From contig JAAAVE010000506.1 of the NCBI GenBank assembly GCA_015679605.1, positions 1-17,802 on the forward strand: 17,802 nucleotides of DNA, in the 5' to 3' direction. This stretch comes from Podila epigama (Eukaryota > Mortierellomycota > Mortierellomycetes > Mortierellales > Mortierellaceae). The translations under genes were made by a program, and so were the position numbers. This document shows, piece by piece, positions 8,661-17,802 of the stretch. The notes under the pieces were generated by a model. That model was given only the letters and a program-made list of their open reading frames with translations, did no database searches and was not told the DNA's origin. How positions within the stretch are numbered: the first letter of the stretch is position 1; each line of letters begins with the position of its first letter.

Positions 8661-11230
8661 ATGACTAAGTGCCTTACTGTTGAAGTCGGTCCCGCTGTCC
8701 AAGGCGAGACTCGTGTCCGTCGCTCAGCCACCGCTCCCGAAGCCCTCGTCGCCACCCCCTCGGCCGGCGTCAAGACCCTCTACGACGTTATCCTCCACTC
8801 GGCCAAGGTCCGCCCCAACCTCAACGCCATCGGCTACCGCAAGATGGTCAAGGTCATCGAGGAGGAAAAGGAGGTCACCAAGATCATCGGAGGCCAACCT
8901 GTCAAGGAAAAGAAGACCTGGAAGTACTTCAAAATGTCTGGATACAACTACATCACCTACAAGGACGTCAAGCATGTCGTTGACAGCATCGGTGCTGGTC
9001 TTGTCAAGTTTGGTGTCGAGCCAAGAGATAAGATCACTGTCTTTGGTGCCACAAGGTATGACGTCTTGCTATGTTTATTTTTCTGCTTTTTTTCTTCTTG
9101 GCGATATCACCCTTAGAGTCAACAAAATGAGATTTTGCGCAAGCAACCATGGCAGGAAAATAGAGGCATTTTCTTTTATGGATCTGGACAATGGAGAGGA
9201 TCACGACAAAGGTGGCATAGTGGCTGTACGAACCAAATAGACTCAAACCAAAACATTTTTTTATAATGGCGATCAACAAATAACTGTGGGAAAAAAAACA
9301 AAAGTGAATCAGTCAAGGAAAGCCACCCACCAAACCAATTATTTAAACTTGCGCGACCAACAGAAGGAAAAAGAAGAAAAAGGAAAAGACACAGGGGATC
9401 CACCTGGATTTTAGTCTTGCTGGCATACCGCATGAAAAAAAAAAATCCATTCTCCTCCCCCAACGAGTTTTCTCTTTGCTCTCTCTCCGACGACAGCACT
9501 GACAACAATGTTGACAGGAAATCGAGCACCTTGAGAGACAGCAAACTCACTCTTCCATGCTTTTTTTACCCCCTATTTTACCATCTAGCGCTAACTGGCT
9601 TCTCATGGCCCATGGTGCATTCACCCAGTCGGCCATCATTGTCACCGTGTACGATACTTTGGGCGAGGATGGTCTCCTTCACTCAATGAACGAAGCTGAG
9701 GTCAAGACCGCCTACACCAACGCCGATCTCCTCAACACCATGAAGAACGTCGCCGGCCGCTGCCCAACTCTTCAACGCATCATCTACGATGGCGAGGCCA
9801 AGCCCGCTGATGTCATTGCCCTTCAGGAGGCACACCCTCACCTCAAACTCATCACCCTCGAGGAGCTCAAGCAGTTGGGTGTCGACCACCCCGTCGCCCC
9901 CGTTCCCCCACAGGCCGACGACCTCTGCTGCATTATGTACACCTCTGGATCCACCGGCAACCCCAAGGGTGTCCTCCTCACTCACGGAAACCTCATTGCT
10001 GCCTTTGGCGGTGTCGACAAGATGTTGACAAAGTATGTTGGTGAGGGCGATGTCCTCCTCGCTTACTTGCCCCTTGCTCACGTGCTCGAATTCCTCGTCG
10101 AAAACGTCTGTCTCTTCTGGGGTGTCACCCTCGGCTATGGTACCATCCGTACCCTCACCGACGCCTCTGTCCGCGAGTGCCAGGGAGATATCAAGGAGTT
10201 GCGCCCTACTCTCATGACCGGTGTTCCCGCTGTTTGGGAGACCATCCGCAAGGGTGTCTTGGCCCAGGTCAACTTGGGTTCTCCTCTCGTCCAAAAGATC
10301 TTTTACGCTGCCTTGAACGCAAAGTCCTGGTGCAACGACCACGGTCTTTCCGCCCTGACCGGTATCTTTGATACCATCGTCTTCAACAAGGTCCGCCAGC
10401 AGACCGGTGGCCGCCTCCGCTATGCTCTCTCTGGAGGAGCCCCCATCTCTGAGGAGACCCAGCGCTTCTTGACGACTGCTTTGTGCCCTATTCTCCAGGC
10501 TTATGGTATGACCGAATCCTGCGGTATGTGCGCCATCATGACCCCCGATGCCTTCTCGTATAACCGTGTGGGATCGCCTGTGCCTTGCACTGAGGTCAAG
10601 TTGGTCGATGTGCCCGATGCAGGTTACTATTCGACTGATTCACCCCGCCCCCGTGGTGAGGTCTGCATCCGTGGTCCTTCGATTACTGCCGGATACTTCA
10701 AGAACCCTGAGGAGACCGCCAACACTCTTACTTCTGACAACTGGCTCAAGACTGGTGATATTGGTGAGTGGCACCCTGACGGTACTCTGTCGATCATTGA
10801 CCGCAAGAAGAACCTTGTCAAGCTCAGCCACGGCGAGTACATTGCTCTTGAGAAGCTCGAGTCTGTTTACAAGAGCACAGCCTACTGCAACAACATTTGC
10901 GTGTATGCTGATTCTATGCAGAACAAGCCCATTGCGCTCATTGTCGCCAGCGAGCCCCGTGTGATGGAGTTTGCCAAGAGCAAGGGTATTGACAACAAGT
11001 CGTTTGCTGAGCTCTGCAAGGACAAGGATGTCATCAAGGCTGTTTTGGATGCTTGTCTCGTCACTGCCAAGCGTGCTGGCCTCAAGCCTGCAGAGTTGCT
11101 CCAGGGAGTTTACCTCGAGTCTGAGGAGTGGACTGCTCAGGGTGGTCTTTTGACTGCTGCCCAGAAGCTCAAACGCAAGGAGATCAACCAGGCCTATGCT
11201 GCTGAGATCAAGGCTGTGTATGGCAACTAA
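8661..11230 (+). CDS. FAA1: Long-chain fatty-acid--CoA ligase (Faa1/Faa4-type), 2 exons
   Basis: Exons 8661-9055 and 9589-11230 give 678 residues, normal for fungal long-chain acyl-CoA synthetases. The 533-nt intron is the longest complete one in the window; the join AG|C restores ATSANWLLMAHG. The enzyme activates long-chain fatty acids through an acyl-adenylate to acyl-CoA for lipid synthesis, storage and oxidation. AMP-binding hallmarks are present: the P-loop YTSGSTGNPKG (249-259), GGAPISEE before the substrate pocket, YGMTES (437-442), KTGD (519-522) and DRKKN with D536 followed by KLSHGEYIALEKLE, which is the fatty-acyl-CoA synthetase signature region. The C-terminus, KAVYGN, is not a peroxisomal PTS1, and no signal peptide or clear membrane helix is visible. 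Codon use is strongly C-biased, suggesting high expression. The symbol is by family resemblance; FAA1 and FAA4 types cannot be separated here. Confidence 0.95.
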
Positions 11231-11651
11231 AGAAGATGGCTCTGGCTCTGTGCTTTACTCTCGAGAGTAAAAAGTTTTTGTTTTTAGATGGTATTTTTTT
11301 CATTTCTATTCTCATGACACAATCTATACCCACCATTCTTTTTGATTAGCATTAAAAAAAAGCAAAAATAACTTTTACATATATATTTATTGTCTTTCTT
11401 TCTTTCTTTTCTTTCTTTCTTTGATTGAGGTATTGAAAAAGAGTGATATACACAGAAAAACTGATGTGTTTGAGTGGGGAAGGTTGTTTTTATCCATGTC
11501 CATGACCATGAGTGGGAGGTTTTTCTTCTTTTTTCTTTGATAGCCTCAGTAAGTGGAGGATGAGGAAATAAGTTGAACATTCAAAAAAATGGATACACTA
11601 AAAAGTGACAGGTCCAAATTGAAGAAAAGAAAAAGGTCGCGTGCGGGTGCT
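11231..11651. other. Convergent intergenic region (3' ends of acyl-CoA synthetase and adenylate kinase)
   Basis: 421 bases between two facing genes. The stretch is A/T-rich, with a TTTC repeat at 11392-11423 and ATATATAT at about 11380. It should contain both 3' UTRs and cleavage sites. No AATAAA in a suitable place and no hidden gene was seen. Confidence 0.6.
11392..11423. repeat. (TTTC)n microsatellite
   Basis: Tandem CTTT/TTTC units with one interruption, in the shared 3' region of two convergent genes. Confidence 0.85.
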
Positions 11652-13629
<1,978 letters not shown>

Positions 13630-13730
13630 TGATTGGGGAAAGAGGGACAAGACAGGTAGTTGAGGGAGAGTTGAAGAAACAAAAAAAAAGAGAGAGAAAT
13701 GGCAAGAACGAACTGAATATAGGCTTGACG

Positions 13731-13738
13731 TTTTTATA
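13731..13738 (-). promoter_or_regulatory. TATA box of the adenylate kinase gene
   Basis: TATAAAAA on the minus strand, about 102 nt before the ATG at 13629. This predicts a leader of roughly 70-75 nt. It supports choosing ATG 13629, because an upstream in-frame ATG (13776) lies before the TATA element. Confidence 0.6.
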
Positions 13739-14014
13739 GACCACAGTGGGAGTGAATGAGAAGGAATGGATTGCAAAAAGGAGTTGAAAGGACGAGATGA
13801 AATGAAACGAAAAGGAGATTAATGATGTGCTCAATGAACGACATGAAAAAAGAAAAGAAGGAAGAGCGCGCAAAAAAGTGGCAATAGAAGTAATGAATGT
13901 GTTCCCGTGACATTGTCGCATCAAGATAAGAAAAAGAAGTGTGGGAAAACACGTTGGATCCAATCCATCCATCCAATCCATCCACTTTCAATATTTCCCA
14001 CACTTTCTCACTAG

Positions 14015-14093
14015 TTCACACTTCACTTCACTTCACACTTCACTTCACTCATTCACTCATTCACTCAATCACTCATTCACTCATTCACACACC
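14015..14093. repeat. CACTT / CATTCACT repeat leader before kynureninase
   Basis: A run of CACTT units passes into ATTCACTC units right up to the ATG at 14095. It is G-poor and probably transcribed as 5' UTR. Confidence 0.8.
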
Positions 14094-14094
14094 A

Positions 14095-16041
14095 ATGACC
14101 ATTACTGCACCACAGAAACAGCTCAACAGCTTCCTTGAGCAGTCCAAGGCCACTGGATTCCTGGATCCCACCTTTGCTCAGTTCATGGACGCACGCGATC
14201 CCCTTGCTCCACTCCGTGATGAGTTTGTGATTCCCAAGAAGGGCGAGATTGCTCCAGGTACGAATGTGATTTCATGTCGTAGGGTAGAGGTCATGCGTGT
14301 GTGTCTATGCGTGTGTCTCTGTGTGTCTGTGTCTGTTTGTGCATAGCATGTTCATTTCACTTGTTCATCGCATAATCATCTTTTGTTTGTCCATGTAAAA
14401 ACGCGTCAGTCTCTCAATTGTTTAAACAGAGAATCACTCAGCTACCCTTACTCATTCATATTCTACAAAAAACACCGTATTTTCCATAAAATCTCATTTA
14501 CGAACATCAAATGCGTTTTTTTTTTTTAGGCGCCGATAACCCGGATGAGAACTGTATCTACTTTTGCGGCAACTCGCTGGGTCTGATGCCCAAGGCGGTT
14601 GCACGTTATGTCAAGGAAGAACTCGAAGTGTGGGGTGAGGGTGCAGTCAATTCTCATTTCAAGCACCGCTTTGGTCGACCATGGGTCCGTATCGAAGAAA
14701 CTGTGCAGGAGCAGTCAGCACGCGTCGTAGGTGCTCTCAAGGACGAAGTCGCCATCATGAACACGCTCACCTCCAATCTCCACACACTCTTTGCAGCTTT
14801 TTACACCCCAACCGCAGAGAGACACAAGGTGTTGATCGAAACCAAGGCTTTTCCTTCGGATCATTATGCTGTCGAATCCCAGATCCGATGGCACGGATTG
14901 GATCCCAAGGATTCTCTTATCTGTCAAGAACCTCGCAAGGGAGAGTCGTTGCTCAGGACAGAAGATATTCTTGCCACGATTGAGAAACATGGTCATGAGA
15001 TTGCTGTGGTCTGCTTCTCGGGCATTCAGTTCTATACCGGCCAATACTTTGAAATGGAAAAGATTACCAAAGCAGCCCAGGCAAAAGTAAGTCTTGTCCT
15101 TTCATGGGAATTTATATATCTTCCTTTTTTTTTTTTTAGAAAGGCAATTGGAAGCGTTTGTTCCTGTTGCTTACGCTTGTTAGAAAGATGAGAACAACTT
15201 TTGATTGTTCATATTCATACGACTCACCACATCTCTTTGACCAAACACTTTTATTAACCCCATTTTTTACGATAAAACAGGGATGCATCGTTGGATGGGA
15301 TTTGGCACACGCTGCAGGAAATGTGCCTGTCCAGCTTCACGATTGGAATGTTGACTTTGCTTGCTGGTGTTCCTACAAATATTTGAACTCTGGTCCTGGA
15401 GGCATTGCTGGTATCTTTGTTCATGAACGTCACGCCAAGGATTTCTCTCGTAACCGTCTTGCTGGATGGTGGGGTCATGACAAGGTCACTCGATTTGATA
15501 TGGTCAACGGTAGGTGCTTTTTTTTATCGTATCTCTTTTGTTTTTTCCTTTCTCGCACTACAAGAAAACGCTTGAGGAGGGGGGGGATGATCTAACATTG
15601 TGGCAAAAATAATACAAATCGTTAGTGTTCAAACCTATGGAGGGAGCTGCAGGATTCCAGCATTCCAACCCATCTGTGTTGACGACGAGTGCATTGCTCG
15701 GCTCACTCTCTGTCTTTGAAAAGACCAGTATGAGCGCCATGCGTCAAAAGTCTTTCCTGTTGACAGGATACCTCTACCACCTCTTGACGACCGAAATTTC
15801 GTCCGATGCGCTCGATATCTTGACACCTGCAGATCCAGAACAGAGAGGAGCGCAACTCAGTCTAGTGTTTGCGCATGGCAAGATGATGGAGATCTTTGAT
15901 GGATTGGCATCGCGAGGTATTATTGGGGATGAACGTAAACCGGATGTGATTCGTATTGCGCCTACACCTCTTTATACTCGTTTTGAGGATGTTCGTTTGT
16001 TTGTGGTGGAACTCAAGGCACTTGTTGCTGAATTCTACTAA
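14095..16041 (+). CDS. BNA5: Kynureninase (L-kynurenine hydrolase), 4 exons
   Basis: Exons 14095-14257, 14530-15086, 15281-15509 and 15626-16041 join to 454 residues, the usual family length; introns are 272, 194 and 116 nt. The enzyme is a PLP-dependent aspartate-aminotransferase-fold hydrolase. It cleaves 3-hydroxykynurenine (or kynurenine) to 3-hydroxyanthranilate (or anthranilate) and alanine, in the tryptophan-to-NAD pathway of the cytosol. Family landmarks in order are [29 protein letters not shown] (D247 toward the PLP nitrogen, H250), and [14 protein letters not shown] with the Schiff-base lysine K273. RLAGWWGHD and GFQHSNPSV follow. No targeting sequence is visible. The start is the first ATG after the repeat leader, and residues 1-55 match the expected N-terminal helix region. 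No other NAD-pathway gene is in the window. Confidence 0.96.
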
Positions 16042-16380
16042 GGGGGGTTGATATCTTTTTTTTCCTGCGGATGATGCATTCCATTTTATCTCTCTCCACA
16101 AAAGTGCGAAACTTCGCGTTATATTATGCATATTATATTGATCAGAAAAAAAAAAAGAGAGAGAGTAGCTCAGGAAGCAATGGCGATCAAAACTTGCAAA
16201 AATATTCAAAAAGGAGATGAGTATGGTACTCACAAATATAAAATAAATGAAAATACAAAATACAAAAAGGTTCAATGTACAAAACAACTTTTCACGAGTA
16301 AGGAAAATGAAAGAGAGGTCAACAAAAGTAAAGAAGGAGGGGGTATTATTGTTCTATTGTTTTTTTTTTTTTTGGATATT
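16042..16380. other. Convergent intergenic region (kynureninase and arrestin-like gene)
   Basis: 339 A-rich bases hold both 3' UTRs. AATAAA on the plus strand at 16242-16247 is a candidate polyadenylation signal for kynureninase, about 200 nt after its stop. A T-run at about 16361-16373 borders the arrestin-like stop codon. No gene is supported here. Confidence 0.5.
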
Positions 16381-17596
16381 TTAGATGCCTAAAGGAACAG
16401 TGCCCACGATCATACTCTGACGCGCAAAGTGCCGTCCAAGGTCACTGTCCTCGCGTTCATAAGGTGGACTAGGCAAGCCGTGTGGAATATCAAATGAATT
16501 CATCCTTGGGGACCCCAAGGGAATGGCCATTGAATGTCTGTGCATCGTTGTATCGCTTCGAGTCGTGGTTGTTGTAGCTGTGAAGGGATCATTTGTTGTC
16601 TCTGGAATCATGTAAGGTGGCGGAGAGAAATATTGTATGGATGCAGCATGCAACCTTCGTGTTGAGATGGCGTTTGTAGATGTTCTTCGAGGGAGTGATA
16701 GACTGTGGGGTCGGTTGTTACTCCTGTTACTGTTAATGGTATCGATATGGCTCTGGTCGTTGTTATTATTGTTGTTGACATTCCAATTGTGTTGATTATT
16801 ATAATTTGCCCAAAAGTGGTGGTCAGAGGCGATGGATAAGGCCGGTGAGAGCGGTGACTGGACCGGGGACATGGTGGTGGGCAAAGAAGATAACGTCAAA
16901 GCTGTTGGTCTGGAAGAGCCAGTATTCGAAGAAGAACCAGCAGAAGCAGAAGCAGCAACAGAATCCGTGAAAACAGGTGAATGGAAAGAAGCATCCGGCT
17001 CTGGTGTCCCGTAAATCATGCCCATCGATAAGCCTAACGCGTTCAGCTCTTCTTGATCAAGATGGTCCAGCTCCTGTACTTCTTCGCCCACCATCAGGAG
17101 TAAGTTCTCTTCTCGGTCATCATAGATGGGTAGCGGTATAATATCATCATCATCCTCGTCTGTGGGTCCATGACCAAGCCCGCCATTGTTCATAAAGTCC
17201 TCATGGTTAATATAAAGTGCTCCAACCCGATTCAATCGCCCTCGTCGGTGTCGATGGGGTCGTACTGCATACGCAACCAAGTCTGGATGAACAGGCGCGC
17301 CCTGAGGTTCCAATGTCGGGTGTATGGATATGGGGAAAGAGAGTTGAAGACTCTTTTCATTCGAAAGATTCTTGTCGAATTCAATAATGACACGCAACTT
17401 GTGTGTGATGGCAATGGTCTGTAAACCTGGCAACAAGAACGGTCGACGAATCAGTTCCGGGTGTGGAATCTGTAGACGTGGAGGGGATTGGAGATAGTAC
17501 CATTCGTTGGTCTCGGTGTTGTACTGGGAGCAATCGTGTGTAGCCGTGGTGCTGACTATTGTCGTATGGTGCTCGATTCCTGCTCTTGCAACAAAC
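16381..17596 (-). CDS. Arrestin-related trafficking adaptor (ART/ALY type), 3' terminal exon; 5' part outside the window
   Basis: On the minus strand a CAACCTCAG acceptor at 17597 opens an exon that begins in phase 2 and runs 404 codons to the stop. The first ~85 residues look like the end of an arrestin C-domain, with PFLLPGLQTIAITHKLRVII followed by LQLSFPISIHP. The remaining ~300 residues are a low-complexity tail, as in fungal ARTs, which recruit Rsp5/Nedd4 ubiquitin ligases to plasma-membrane transporters. The tail holds one canonical PY motif (PPPY, bases 16612-16623) and two looser ones: LPIY inside an acidic region (17122-17133) and SPPY (16459-16470). It also has an acidic DEDDDD patch and Ser/Asn-rich runs. 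The N-terminal arrestin domain and start codon must lie to the right of the window, so length and exact subfamily are unknown. The TTG at 17616 is not a credible start because it lies inside the intron. Confidence 0.75.
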
Positions 17597-17802
17597 CTGA
17601 GGTTGGAGGGGGTCAAGAGATTAAAATAAGGTTATTTTAATAACTTTATGATGACAGTGATAGGGGGAAAGGGGGGGGGGTTGTTCAAGTTGGGTAATTA
17701 TAGGAGAATAGGAGTGTTTTCGAGAGTTTTCGAGTGCTTTCGAGAGTTTTCGAGTGTTTTTGAATGATCGAGTGTGTGTAGGATGTGGTCCCAAGGTCAC
17801 CA
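17597..17802 (-). other. Intron of the arrestin-like gene (3' part; may run past the right edge)
   Basis: No open frame continues the arrestin exon here, and the acceptor at 17597 is clear. Read on the minus strand it has a long C/T tract near 17653-17680 and a 10-bp periodic repeat at 17712-17761. A weak GTGACC near 17798 might be a donor, but more likely the intron continues beyond the window. Confidence 0.55.
17712..17761. repeat. Five tandem 10-bp units GAG(T/A)G(T/C)TTTC
   Basis: Units starting at 17712, 17722, 17732, 17742 and 17752 read GAGTGTTTTC, GAGAGTTTTC, GAGTGCTTTC, GAGAGTTTTC and GAGTGTTTTT. The units alternate, so the array is also a 20-bp repeat present about 2.5 times. It lies in the arrestin-gene intron. 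Confidence 0.9.

Larger units (their letters stand above)
13630..14094. promoter_or_regulatory. Divergent promoter region of adenylate kinase (-) and kynureninase (+)
   Basis: 465 bases separate two divergent start codons, so both promoters must lie here. The adenylate kinase side has a clear TATA box (13731-13738). The kynureninase side has none that I can see, and its leader is made of CACTT and CATTCACT repeats. CCAATCC occurs twice near 13970-13978 and could be CCAAT-like, but this is weak. Confidence 0.6.

Noticed and set aside
9683-10342. 219-codon minus-strand open frame
   Set aside because: Antisense shadow of the acyl-CoA synthetase exon. It is rich in Gly/Val/Leu/Asp/Glu, as expected from C-ending codons read backwards, and has no domain.

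Overview
This window is nuclear DNA from a filamentous fungus. The best fit is an early-diverging lineage (Mucoromycota, possibly Mortierellomycotina), but this is inference. The signs are genes broken by 1-3 spliceosomal introns of about 95-530 nt with GTAAGT/GTATGA-type donors, C-ending codon preference in exons, A/T homopolymer and tetranucleotide-rich spacers, a CE4 chitin deacetylase of the Cys-rich kind I associate with these fungi, and a fungal arrestin-related adaptor. Nothing points to bacterial, viral or plasmid DNA. I found no rRNA, tRNA, CRISPR array or complete transposon.

Layout, left to right. (1) Positions 1-113 may hold an unidentified edge exon. (2) 281-2265 (-) is a four-exon bleomycin hydrolase-type cysteine aminopeptidase with a likely myristoylated and palmitoylated N-terminus. 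(3) 2266-4157 is intergenic, with one weak candidate terminal exon on the minus strand. (4) 4158-5367 (+) is a secreted three-exon chitin deacetylase. (5) 5368-8660 is a long gap rich in simple repeats. It carries convincing but unassigned splice signals for a hidden minus-strand gene (about 6785-7216 and upstream) and then the TATA promoter of the next gene. (6) 8661-11230 (+) is a two-exon long-chain acyl-CoA synthetase. (7) 11652-13629 (-) is a four-exon mitochondrial-type adenylate kinase (AK3/Adk2-like) with a 120-residue first exon. (8) 14095-16041 (+) is a four-exon kynureninase, divergent from the adenylate kinase gene. (9) 16381-17596 (-) is the 3' terminal exon of an arrestin-related (ART-type) trafficking adaptor. 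The rest of that gene lies beyond the right edge.

These are independent housekeeping or cell-wall genes, not a cluster. They cover peptide turnover, cell-wall chitin modification, fatty-acid activation, mitochondrial nucleotide balance, tryptophan-to-NAD metabolism and endocytic ubiquitin-ligase recruitment. I see no evidence that they form one pathway or a novel system. The items most worth a second look are the hidden minus-strand transcription unit near 6785-7216, the acylation signal on bleomycin hydrolase, possible alternative starts in the adenylate kinase and chitin deacetylase genes, and a 10-bp periodic repeat in the arrestin intron.

All gene models come from reading-frame continuity, splice consensus and remembered family motifs. 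No alignment or transcript data were available.
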